Origin: Klebsormidium nitens
Lineage: Eukaryota; Streptophyta; Klebsormidiophyceae; Klebsormidiales; Klebsormidiaceae
Reading direction: 5' to 3'
Length of the DNA stretch: 64,000 bases
Assembly (NCBI GenBank): GCA_000708835.1
Contig: DF237317.1
Coordinates: 1-64,000 of the forward strand
Of this stretch, positions 12,705-23,800 are shown in pieces (position 1 is the stretch's first letter; every line of letters begins with the position of its first letter). A model generated the notes under the pieces. The model was not told the DNA's origin. It saw nothing but the letters and a program-made list of their open reading frames with translations, and made no database searches. The position numbers and the translations under genes are program-made.

Positions 12705-13001
12705 ATGTCCTCTTCCCGCGAGGTGCTCTCGCTGTACCGGGACTTCCTGCGTGTGGGCCGCAAGTTCAGCAACTACAACGTTCGCGAGTTTGTCAAGCGG
12801 CGTGCGAGGGAGGGTTTCCGCGAGGGCCAGGCGTTGACAGACCCTGCCACCATCTCGGCAGCAGTGAAGCAGGCCAAGGACCAACTCGCGGTGGCCAAGC
12901 GGCAGTCTGTCGTGTACTCCCTGTTTGCGCAGCCTGTAAAGTCTATCATGGAGTTGAAGACGGCGGTGGGGGATCAAAGCGTCACTGTCGCCAAGGCTTA
13001 A
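12705..13001 (+). CDS. ISD11: LYR-motif protein ISD11 (LYRM4), Fe-S cluster assembly
   Basis: ISD11 binds and stabilises the mitochondrial cysteine desulfurase NFS1, together with acyl carrier protein, to supply sulfur for Fe-S clusters. The 98-residue single-exon frame has the family's length. It carries LSLYRDFLR with the LYR triad at residues 10-12, followed by FSNYNVREFVKRRAREGFRE, the ISD11 signature with the conserved Phe and Arg-rich helix. The C-terminal third (AKDQLAVAKRQSVVYSLF) also matches. The ATG at 12705 is the first in frame that gives the typical short leader. It is the only intron-free gene recognised in the window. The gene is followed 319 bases later by a TrmB gene on the same strand, and divergent from the SET gene. 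The assignment to ISD11 rather than another LYRM protein rests on the FSNYN block. Confidence 0.93.
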   Translation: MSSSREVLSLYRDFLRVGRKFSNYNVREFVKRRAREGFREGQALTDPATISAAVKQAKDQLAVAKRQSVVYSLFAQPVKSIMELKTAVGDQSVTVAKA

Positions 13002-13320
13002 TAGCATATCATTGATGCAATGCTGGCGATGCTGGGCGAGCAAGGGGATGGGAAGCAGACTGGAGGCGATTGCGAGGGGCGCCTGCAGGCAGCAAGCCTC
13101 AAGATTTGCGCTTAGCTTTGCGACGGAAGATCAGATTGCGTTCTTAGGTAGTGGTACAAGCACTTCGTTTTTTTGTGGGAGGCAGCCTTGCAAAGGTGTC
13201 AGCCTTGGCTCACTGGTTGATCCACCACCTTTCTCGGCAAGCAAGCGTCCAAAACCTTTTCATAATCATCCCACATCCGTGCACCACCTCTTCCATCAGA
13301 AAAGCAGCATTGGACACACC
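13002..13320. other. Short spacer, possible extended N-terminus of TrmB
   Basis: Between the ISD11 stop and the chosen TrmB start the TrmB frame stays open, with in-frame ATGs at 13015 and 13048. The frame from 13048 begins with an Arg/Ala/Ser-rich sequence that could be an organelle targeting peptide, but it would start only 46 bases after the ISD11 stop. I could not decide between coding and 5' untranslated sequence. Confidence 0.4.
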
Positions 13321-15980
13321 ATGACGTTCCACACAGCAGCCCTTCCAGCAGCAACCCTCTCGGGGCAGGGCACTCGGTTAGATGTACAGCCTGATCTAGT
13401 TGCAGCAGAAGGTTTTCCAGAGGCAGCCGCATCAGATATCGGCGAAGCGGAGGTTGACATGCATGGTGTGAAGACCAGAGGGGAGGGATCAGAAGGCGCG
13501 TCAACATCCAGGGGTTTTGGGGACAAGGGGGGCAAGTCGAATCCTGGTGCCCTGCGTTTCCGGGAGCGGATCATGATTGATCGGGTCTTTGAAGAGCTGG
13601 GCCTGGACAAGCTTTCCGCACAGGTGAATACACTCTCAGCCTCACAGACAAGAGGTTTCTCGAGTATGAAAGACTAAAGTTGGTCTTGGCAATGGGCGCT
13701 TTCACGGTTGCCGAAATGCTGTGGCCATATGGAACTTCAAGTAAGAGTACTTTGGTTCTTATTAGTACTGGTGGTGTGCACCGCAGGTGGGTGGCATCGG
13801 GAAGAAGGTGCGCCATCATGTGAACCCCCTGCGGGCGGAGTTCCAGGTGAGACACTTCGTCGAAGCAGTTGACACTAAGCTATCTTTGCCTGAATGCTGC
13901 TGGAAGCGGAGACGGTTTGTAAGTTAAGGTCGGCGAAGTGATCTATATTATAATCTGGTGAACCCAAATCTTTTTGTTGAGCATGAAGTCCAACCAACTT
14001 TCTGTTGTGGTCAAGTGGGTCCCGAACATTACAGAGGGCACTGTGGGATTGCGTTTTCTGGATCTGACGGCTTCTCTTGCATAGCGTAGGTGAAGACCCC
14101 GCCGCCAGTATGGGCTGACGTCTTTGCGGACCCGTCGCTGCCGTTGCATGTGGACATTGGGTGTGCGCAGGGGCGCTTCGTGCTGACGCTGGCCAAGAGG
14201 AGCGAGGGGGCAACCAATTTCCTGGGGCTTGAGATCCGCTCGCAGGTAGAGCCCCTCATTCATCGCATACTCCTTAAGTTCAAAGTAGCTACTAATGGCT
14301 TGGAAACGGAGTATGTCCAAAAGATTCATGTCGCTGGGACTGCCTTTTTTCATGGCTTTGTTCTTATTGACCTGCAAATATCCAAGTAAGTTGTCAGCTT
14401 CAGAAGTTTCGTTCTTAGATTGTGCTAGTCCTGATAACCCTCTGCCACTGTGCTGTTACTAAAGATGCTGGCGGCAGCGACATAAAGGTGTTCACGATTC
14501 TCTCACTCGTTACACTGTGCTCCATCTCCAAATCTCTTGCTGTTTATTTGTGCAGCTGGTGGAGCGGGCAAATAGGTGGAGTGCCGGGTTGGAACTGCGG
14601 AATGCGTAAGTGCCCTGTCTCCTGTGAGACTTAAAGAGTTTCTCTCGTTTTTCCCCAAGTTCAAAGGGTCAATTCAGCACTGTGACCCATGGGAAGTATC
14701 ATTGCGAGTTGAGAATAGCAGCTTGGCACGACCTTCTCTGTTTGCTGTCGCTATCTTTGGAGATCGGCTTGCACTCGGGGCTCGTTTCCTACGTGCTTTG
14801 ATCACACAGGTTTTGAGAGACAAGCCCCTTAGGTCAGCAACCACTTTCACCACCTTGGTCCTTCTAGCGAAGTGAAAGGGGCTCTCGCAGAAGACTGTGT
14901 ACATGATAATGTCTGGAGTCCTGTTCAGTTGGCTCGACTGGTCATGCCGATCTCGTGCACAGTTGTTTTTGGGTATCTTCTCACCGTCTGCTGACCCCCA
15001 TTTCCTCCACTTGGGGTGCAGCCACTTTCTGGTGGCCAACGCGACCATCTCCTTGGACTCCATCCTGGCCACGTACCCGGGTCCGCTCACCTATGTCACC
15101 ATTCTGGTAAGGGCCACCTACATTCCCTCCCCCTCATGAGTTGTCCGTCTGAGGTTTCGGTTTTGTGCCGTCGCTTCTCTTCTTCCTCCTTTGCCGTCTC
15201 CTCCTATCTCTGTCTTGCACAACTTGATCTCCTCGAGGATTGTTTTGTACTTTACGTGTGCTTTGCTCTGGCCGCTGCGTCTGCTCGCGGCTTAACGTGC
15301 CCAACACTTACGCTTCCTGCCCCGTATTGCAGTGTCCGGACCCTCACTTCAAGAACCGCGTTAAGAACCGGCGGGTCGTGCAGCCGTCGCTGGTGGAGGC
15401 CATCTGCCAGAAGCTCGTGCCGGGTGGAAAGGTGAGGGGAAGCAAGCCCATATCCCGGATATCGTTGTTGTCGACTGTAAGAAGGAATTGCTCCAGTGGT
15501 TCCACCCGTGGGAGCAAAGGACACATGCATGCACAGAGGCAGATGCTAGGGTATAGATTCCGGAGTTCCCGATGGTGCTTCTGATAAGGTACTTGTATGG
15601 AAACAACGGCGCCTGCACGTGCGCGTTTCCTCTTCAACCTGCTACAGCACAGCTGGCGCTCAGTGGGATTCGGCGTCCGTGGTTCGCAGGTGTTCGTGCA
15701 GTCGGACGTCCTGGAGGTGGCCGACGATATGAAGTATCAGATCCAGGCAGCGGGGGGCACGTGGCTTAGCTTAGCGGGCGAGCACGCACGCACCGACCAG
15801 TGCACGCCACAGGGGTGGCTCCTCGAGAGCCCGCTCGGAGTGCCCACGGAGCGGGAGACGTTCGCGGTGGCTAATGGGGAGTCGATCTACAGGGCGCTTT
15901 TTGTTCGTAACGAAAGGGAGTTCCGATGCATAGGGGATCTCGAAAAAGATGCGGAGGGTCAGAAGTCACAGGTGGTGTAA
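13321..15980 (+). CDS. TRMB: tRNA (guanine-N7-)-methyltransferase, TrmB type
   Basis: The enzyme makes m7G at position 46 of the tRNA variable loop using S-adenosylmethionine. Seven exons join in phase into 347 residues: 13321-13623, 13787-13846, 14090-14245, 14556-14605, 15022-15106, 15333-15431 and 15690-15980. After a variable N-terminus come RVFEELGL, then VRHHVNPLRAEFQ, then the Rossmann motif HVDIGCAQGRFVLTLA. These are followed by FLGLEIRSQLVERAN, the PDP motif in CPDPHFKNRVKNRR, and VQPSLVEAICQKLVPGGK. This is the bacterial/plastid-like TrmB architecture rather than the two-subunit Trm8-Trm82 of the cytosol. An organellar site is therefore likely, but needs the longer N-terminus (start at 13048, about 438 residues) to provide a targeting peptide. 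The C-terminal exon includes a proline/threonine-containing tail beyond VFVQSDVLEVADDM. Confidence 0.92.
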
Positions 15981-17422
15981 TGCATAATACAAGCGGGCGT
16001 TCTGCCAAGGTGCTATGCGAATCAGTCGTCTTACCCAGTATGGAGTGCAGGCCCGATGGCCTCAACCCTGAAAGGTGACGACTGTCTGATCAGGTGGGCA
16101 AATACGTCAAGTGTCAGGGGGGTCTAACAGCTTATATCTGCGGAATTAGCTTTATCACAGCACAAAGACTTGATTGGTGGTCGTTCCGCAGGAACTAAGC
16201 AGTTTAGCGCGCACATTATGCGTATGTTAACCACCGTAAGCTGGATTGTACCAAGCTTGGTCACATGCATGACCTGCATCTGGCATAGGACCCAGTAGTT
16301 CGATATTCAACAAGTATAGTCAGTGTTTATGCGCCTAGTGCGGTGAACAATGGTGCAGTGAACAAGACATGTGATCTGAAATGCATTGTGAGAGTAATAA
16401 CATGCGAATGTTGCATGGTTACCATGAAACGCATGTCTAAAAGTATAGTGTCAAGCATGGATGTCCTCAAGCTTGCCGTGCACACATCCATTTAGCCACA
16501 CAATTCAAACGTGCATGTATGTCGACTTTTAGAATCACACTGAGAAACAACGATGCATCCTAATTCCAGCATGCAGGTGTCGTCGAGAATGATATTTGAC
16601 GTGCTGAGATACTACGTTCTCGCATGTCAGGAAAGCTATCTTGCTTGAAAACATATAGTGAGGGTGTCTGTTTGTCCCCCCGTCACTAGCCGTTGGCCTT
16701 ATAGGCTTCTGATGGTAACATGTGAACGTTGATCTTTTGTCAGTGTGAAACGTCAAGAAGGTTATATGCGCAATCAAATTGTCCTGCCTAAGTTTCCCCG
16801 TGTATTGCCAGTACACGCGATTTGGCGTTATGCACGGATGTATGTAAGTTCACAGTTGAATGAATGAAAGAATGCTTTCGACTTTTCCCTCATTCGATTA
16901 AATTAAGAGAATCGATGATTTCAAAACAGGTCAATTGCTAACCTCGGATAAGGCAAGCGCGCCCAATCACGCTGGCCAATCTTCGCTACACAATTGTCCA
17001 AGTTTCACTGACAACCCCGTATGTTTATTGCTAATGCTAAACTTGCTAACGCGTGTCCATCACAATAGCACCTTTTCCCCCTCGACAAAAGTAGTCAGCA
17101 GACAAGAAACTCACTATGGCATTAGGACCTCTGCAATAACAGCTCCAAAATGCAAGATTTGAACCTGGAAAAAAACCACGTCTTCTTCCGCTTTCGACCC
17201 TTGCTTTCCTATCATTCCTGCGCGCAGACTAATAACCGAGTCCGTCCAGAAAAACTCATTTTACTGTACACAGTAGCAAGTGGTATCGCGTGCTCAAATC
17301 TATCGCGTGCTCAAACCTATCCGATTCTGTACATCTTGTGCGGCACCCGGCCAAAATTCGCGTGCGAGCCTAGACTTACAACTATACGAACGCCCTAAGC
17401 TGGGCTCCTGGCCGGCAACTTG
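15981..17422. other. 1.4-kb convergent 3' spacer
   Basis: This AT-richer stretch lies between the 3' ends of TrmB (+) and the SRPBCC gene (-). It has no frame with a recognisable domain. A small direct repeat of 17 bases occurs at 17284-17317. I see no RNA gene or transposon. Confidence 0.55.
17284..17317. repeat. Two-copy tandem repeat, 17-base unit
   Basis: The unit TATCGCGTGCTCAAATC at 17284-17300 is followed at once by a copy at 17301-17317 that differs at one base. It lies in the spacer downstream of TrmB and the SRPBCC gene and has no evident function. Confidence 0.8.
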
Positions 17423-19635
17423 TCAGCAGACTTTATGCCCAGCTTCCCGTGTTCGGGCTGCTTCCGCGCGCAGATCTGATACCATGTCCTCCGTCACCTG
17501 CGCAACAAAAGGCAAATGCTGAGCATCTTCGCACAAAACCGCTCGATCGGGCTGCGCGAAGGACGCCCAACAACAGGTAGTCCACGGAGGAGGGCAAAAT
17601 GATTTATAACACATCTCCCAATAACAAAACTGGCCATCAGACAGGGGCAATTGTCTTCTACAGGGTGAGAGCATGTGTGGACACTGCTAGGATGGCTATA
17701 TCGTCCGCTCAGATTCAATGAACCACTCCAAGTTGAGGCGGAACAAGTGAGGCGTCTGATTAGTCCGCATCAAGGAACAAGGGCGGCCGCTGACCTTCTT
17801 AGTGAATTGCCGGATGAAGAAGGCCTTGTTAGGCACGATGCCGGGGATGCTCGGCTTGAGTGTCTGGTAAAGAGCCACCTGCACAGAGCACCAGTCAATC
17901 AAAAAGGGCCCTCGAGATAGTGCTTTATCTTTCGCCTCGGTCCCCTTGAGACAGTGGCTTCTGACTCGATACATGAGCACAGCCGCAATCAGGAAGACGA
18001 GCTCCGAGCTTACTGACGGCTTTCTCAGTTCGGCCACTCAAGATCGCGGCTAGGAGCGGCTGGAAAACTGTCTGCGGCTCCGTATCGTGCTTAAGCCGCT
18101 GGGAAAATTCATGCCAACGGATTCAGTCAAGGATATTCAAGTAACGAAGATCAAAAATGTCGCTCTCAATGTCAAGCGGACCGGAAACGGCTGATTAAAC
18201 AGCGTGGTGAATTCAAGCAGACCGATTCGATCCTACGAAAGGAGCCGCTGGCCAACAAACGTGCACCTCGTACAATTTCCAGTGGTGACACGGCTGCCCC
18301 ACCTGCGATAGCGGTACACCAGTGGGCGTCTCTACTTGGTGGATCTGCCAGGAGCCCTCGAAAACCTTCATGAAGCCAGGCCGGCCCATCCGAAAGTCGA
18401 TGAGGCCCTCCGAGCGATCCTCTTCGAGGTACAGGTGCGTGGACACCGACCCACGCCATACCTTCATGTCAAACCACTGCTCGCGCACCATCTCCAGACT
18501 GCGCCGACCTGCACGCAAGGTTTCAATGTCACGATCCCTTCTCCTTCCAAGATGCTTTGTGCTGACCGTGATTCAATTGGCCGGGAGCTTGCAGAAGAAG
18601 AGGATCTAGCAGCATGGTAAACCTTACTTATTTGATCAAAGATCGTTTCCTTGAAGTAGAGTATCTTCAAACATCAGCCCATATAAAGCTCCTCTCCAGA
18701 TGTCCTTTGAGACAACCTCCTCACCTTGAACTACAAGCACATTCAAGGTAGAGAGGGAAGATTCGTTGTAGTGTAGGACTGTTTGTATCCGTAATGGTTT
18801 TGAAGGCTTTCAAAATATCATCAGCTGCAGGCTTTAGGTTTCGTTACACGTCTATTTGCCAAAAAACAGGACCCAGCTGACAGAATGCGCGCCCGAAATT
18901 GAGCACATACACAATGCAATGGCTCTCTGGAGCTCAACGCTTAAAGCGCCACACAAATACCCAGACATTCTTCCATATTGACCGGCTACAATCAGAAAGG
19001 GCATCTAGGACATGAGGCAGCAAGGAGACGCCTGCTTTCCTTAGCGCTTTGAAAATGTGCCAATTCTAATGCACAGCCCTCGCTTCTTTCAGCAGTACAG
19101 CTCACTAGGCTGGAGCAGCTTCAAATGTTTACACTCTGCCGCATGCTTTCCGCTGCTTTAACGTCCTCTCTTCCAACTCAAGTGCCCTTCCGCACATGCA
19201 TTTGGGTGGAGCGCCTCCTGCATTGGACATAAATATCAGGAGCAAGGCGCCCCTGATTTTAGAGGCACCCAACAAGAACTTGGGGCTTGGACGGTACTTG
19301 AAATAAGACCTTGACCACTCTAGAAAGGAAAGAGTTGGAAAGCAAACATGGTCAGATTCTCGGGGCTGACCTGCGCCGTCGTCCTCATGCACTTCGAGGT
19401 CGTCGTACCCTTTGAACGTCCGGCTGAACACGCGCGTAAACTCGTCAGGGTCGGTCACCACAGTCCACAAGTGGTCAAAGTCCATGGGCACCTCAAACCT
19501 CGCGCGCATGTTTACAGCGCCACGTGGGTCATCGCTAAAATCGATCTGAGGGGCGGGCAGCTCGTCTACTAGCTCTGAATCAACAATCTCAAACTGCTCC
19601 GTGGCCATATGGGGGGCGTCAGCGTACTCCTCCAT
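17423..19635 (-). CDS. Small SRPBCC/START-fold (polyketide-cyclase-like) protein
   Basis: Five exons join in phase into 210 residues: 19635-19371, 18508-18336, 18302-18267 (a 36-base micro-exon), 17878-17795 and 17497-17423. After an acidic N-terminus the fold begins with RARFEVPMDFDHLWTVVTDP and continues with YDDLEVHEDDGAG. Then come QWFDMKVWRGSVSTHLYLEE and FRMGRPGFMKVFEGSWQI, the helix-grip pattern of the Coq10/START-like superfamily. It ends with LKPSIPG and a charged helix ending RTREAGHKVC. Plant relatives of this type are mostly uncharacterised lipid- or cofactor-binding proteins, some plastidial. The start at 19635 is the first ATG in frame, and a second at 19608 is possible. No clear transit peptide is visible. 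The ligand cannot be predicted. Confidence 0.75.
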
Positions 19636-20888
19636 TGGTGGGCTTCTCCGGCTTAGTAAGGACTGTCTAATCCTGTCTGAGCTAGTAATGTCCCAGTAGC
19701 TGGGAACAAGAGCTGACACACGCTGGTTTATGCTGCTTGCCTAATCTGGTTGGGGTCCACGAGAAGCAGAAGCCTATCAGTGCTAGCCCAGCTCAATTTT
19801 GCAAAAACAGATGACTTTGCAAGAAGCACTTCAATCGAGAACCTTTCTCCCAAAAGGGCACTGCCAGCAACAATACCAACTTCCAGATCAACCACTCCTT
19901 CAAGTGCCCTTCTTCGAACGTGCTTGCGGGGGCCAGTAGGGCGCCACTAGTAATCACAAGCAGCTGCCACACACTCTATTCTTTGTACAACCAAATGCTA
20001 AAACGCTTGAAAATGTTTCAGTGAACTGGTTTTGCAGACAGCTGGTGACAGTGATGTGCTGAGATGGGCGCGATGCTGAAATGAGCGGCAGCCTAAGCGG
20101 AAGCTTGAGTCTCAGCTTCTCCAGTATTGGTTTGGACCCCTTCCTTCGTCTTCTCCAGCAGGCGGGCACCTTCCGCGTTGCCTGGGCTGACGAAGGCGGA
20201 GCACAGCCACACTGAAAAGTAGGAGTGGAGCCACTGCTGCGCAGAAGCGCACTGGACAGGTGTCAGGCTTGCATCACGAAAGCGTCGGCACACGGTCTGT
20301 CCAGGTGGCAACATTATGCATGCGCAGGCGGGCCACTTCGACTTCGAAGACCTGCACATATATTGTCGAACTAATTAACCGCAATGCATTCGATGCGGAA
20401 TTCGATGTAATGGTTGTTGATTTCGAACTCCGACAGGGGCCGCGGCTGGCCACGCCGCCGTCATCTGCATCATGCATGCAAGCGGAACAGCTCATGGGGG
20501 ACTCGGGATCCGAATTGGGGACACAGAATTCGATCATAGGGTATGCGTATACCTATGCTTCTGTGGCGGCACTGCGCACCGTGGCAGACCTTCGTTGTTG
20601 ACGTGCCGGTGGCAAGCTGCTTATAGGAGCATCTGGTTCTTTGAGATCCTGTATGGAGACATTATGTTTAGTGGAGGAGACTGCCGCTTCATGACCATGG
20701 ACCCAAGAAACAGGCTGAGTTGTGCTTCCGAGAAGCAGCATTGCTCCTCTCTGGCGTGCAGCCAGCTTGTGATGTGTATCAAATCTGGGTGCAAGGCGGT
20801 CTGCTGCCACTGCCGCTATTTGCTGTTTCAACCATGGGCGCAGCTTGCCTTGCAGTGACTGGGTGGTGGATCATGCTCGGTGCGTGAC
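19636..20888. other. Divergent upstream region of the SRPBCC and UGT80 genes
   Basis: These 1.25 kb contain the promoters of two divergent genes. Open frames at 20260-20601 and 20472-20858 have no recognised domain, but a further upstream exon of the UGT80 gene cannot be excluded, because its first recognised exon opens without a clear conserved N-terminus. A CATGCATGC run occurs near 20470. Confidence 0.45.
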
Positions 20889-23800
20889 ATGAGCTGGCAG
20901 CGCCTTGCTTTTCGTTCTTCCGCCGCACTGCTGGTGACGCCCTCGGCACTCCTCGCCAGCTGCTACCTGCCAATGGGCACCTTCGACTCAGATTGTATCC
21001 AAGTTCCCGTTGAACCATCAGCTCCAATTGGCCAAGAAGTAGCAAGCTCTGACAGCCCCGTCTCCAAAGAAGTACACACAGGGCCCCACCACTTGACACC
21101 CGTTGAGTGGAGGGGCGTGCCTAAATATTTGACGCATAAAGGTTCTGACGCAAACCGAGGTCCCTCCAGTACTTCAGCTGGGCCAGCTGTGCACAACAGT
21201 GGTGCGAGGAGTTGGCCCGCAGAGCATCATTCCAGTGGCGACGAGTCCTCAAGCTCTGCGATTGGGTGGCTGAAAAAGTGGCTAGGAGCAGCAAAGGAGG
21301 AGGGGCATCTAACAGCGCCTCTGCTGAACTCAGAGGAAGAACGCCCCGCCTCTGACCGTGGCAGACTGCAGAACGGTCCGTCTCTGATGACCGCTTCTCA
21401 GAGAAAAGCTGACAATTGTAGGAATGTAGCTGGGGAGGAAAACGGAGGAATAGTTGGGGATCCTGATGCAAAGTTGCGAGGCCTGCAAGCGCAGGCAACC
21501 AGCGATGTGGGCACCGGAAAGAGCAGCGATCTTGCTGGGTTTGAAGAGTCTGCGTTGGCGTCCGGCTTGAAGTTGAACATTTTGCTGTTGGTGATTGGCA
21601 CACGCGGCGACGTGCAGCCAATGGCGGCCCTGGGGCGCGTGCTCCAGGAGAAGTATGGGCACCGCGTGCGAGTGGCCACGCACGCTCCGTTCAAAGACGC
21701 TGTGGAGGCGCAGGGATTGGAGTTCTTCCCCATGCCTGGCAATCCCAACTTTCTCATTGACAGTGAGTGGCCGGCATGGTTCAACAACCATTCTTGTGAT
21801 GCGCAAAATTAAGTTCGTTAGGTTGTGAGTCACTAGGCAGCGTCTCATGTTTCAATGCAATCCTTCTGGTTGCAGCAGTAGTGAATTGGGGGCGATGGGC
21901 TGCCTAACGGGGTGAAGGTGACCTTTCGCAGCTAGCTTTGTTATAATTAAGCACATTCAAATCTTCGCTCCTTGTTGAACTCTTGTGGCCCATTTGGGCA
22001 CATCAGTGGACCGAATGATTGCATCCCCGTCCTTCAAGCCAACTTGTAGTTCAAAGTCGGATCTTCATTTCCACTTTGACGGTGACACCAAAGTCGCATT
22101 TCGTCCTTCTTTTGGAAGTTGGGTACTAATCTTTGCGGTGTTCATTCATTGCAGAGATGGTCAGCAGCAGCACGTCTGCGCAGTGGTCCCTGCCCTCGTC
22201 CCCCTCCGCCATTCTAGCCGTGCGCCGCTGGTTCAAGGGGATCATCTTCTCGCACTGGCCCGCGTGCACCGCGCCCGTTCCTTCCCCCGGCCACCAGCCC
22301 ATATCCGTCCAACCCGCACGGCAATCGGAGGCGCCTCACTGGTCGCTCAATGTGGCCGCCAATGACGCTTCCACGGGCTCTGAGTCGGGGGCCTCGTTGC
22401 CGTCAAGCTTTCGCAAAGTTGAAGCTGAGGGGCGTCCCAGCGATGCTGACGGAACCCCTTCTGAATTGGAAAGCCGAATGACGAGCGGTCAGTCGGCGGT
22501 GCCGCCACAACCGGCGTCTTCGGCAACCCTGCAGCCAGCCGGGTCATTTTCAGACCTGCGTGTTGCAGCCTTGAACGGGGGCAGTGAAGCGGAATCGCTT
22601 CCAGCCAGCTCGCGAGCGGATCTGAAGCCGTCAGTATCCGCAGAGTTCACTCCAGATCTGATTGTGGCGACTCCGACTACCCAGGTGGCGCTGTCGTGCG
22701 CGCAGGCGCTAGGTGTGCCGCTGCACGTGTTCTACCTGATGCCTTACACACGCACGCGCCATTTGCCGCACCCGCTCTCGGGGGGCACCCTCCCAGGACC
22801 GAACGGCAGTAAAGCCACCAGGTGAGGGGTAGGCGTTTGCTGTGCTTGTTGAATGAGAAAGCCGAATGGCACAGTCCAACCTCTGGACTGTTTTCGGATT
22901 GAGCGGAGGGGATCTGAAACTCCCAAAAAATGGGATGGCAGGGGAGCGACCTTGTATTTGAGCCCTTGCGGGAAGGAAGGGTTGGACGAAACGCAGGAGG
23001 ATTGACGGGAGGCCGAAAACCCGTGCTAAAAGCTGTTACATTGACTTAGCTGCCCCTCTCTCTTGGAGGAGAACAACTGACGCGCCATTGTTGGGGCAGC
23101 CGTGGTTGGGCGAGTTGGTCGCTTGATCCGACATGGTGTAAAATGCTGTGCGGATTTGCTCGTGTCCAAGGACCCAACGCGGAAGGAGCTGCACTTTGTG
23201 CAGCTCAAAGCTATGCCTTTACGGGATCGATATGTCTGCCCCTCATTGCTGTCTTTCCACCGCGCTTTCCCAGGTTCTCGTGGTCGCTTATCGAGAGCGT
23301 CTCTGCCCTCGGCGTTTGGAATTACGTGAACCGCTTCCGCCGCCAGGTGCTGCGTCTGCAGCTGCTGCCGCGGGGCGCCCTCAGCGAGTTCTTCCTCCTC
23401 GAAGCCCTCGCCGTCCCCACCACTTACGCCTTCAGCCCCGACCTCGTGCCTCGCCCAAGGCAAGTGCCGTGCTGCTCGTTTTGCATCGTAGCTGTGGCAC
23501 TGCCGTGGTTTGTCTCGTGGCATCCCGGTACAGCAAGTATCATGCATCTCTCACGCTGAAAAGTACCATAACGCTGGGTCCCATTCCCTTGAGCTTTGAC
23601 GCTACTGGAATAAGCATGAAAAAAGTGAATGGAGAGAATGGTCCACACCGTGGATTTCCCAAAAGTTGCAGCTCGCGGTGGTGCTTGCACTCTGTCACGC
23701 CGACTGTGCCTGCAGCTAAGCTTGTATCTCGTCGAGCTGCTTGCGCTTTACCTACGCTCCCAGCGACTACAGAGGGGTAATTGACACTCCCAACTGTTGC

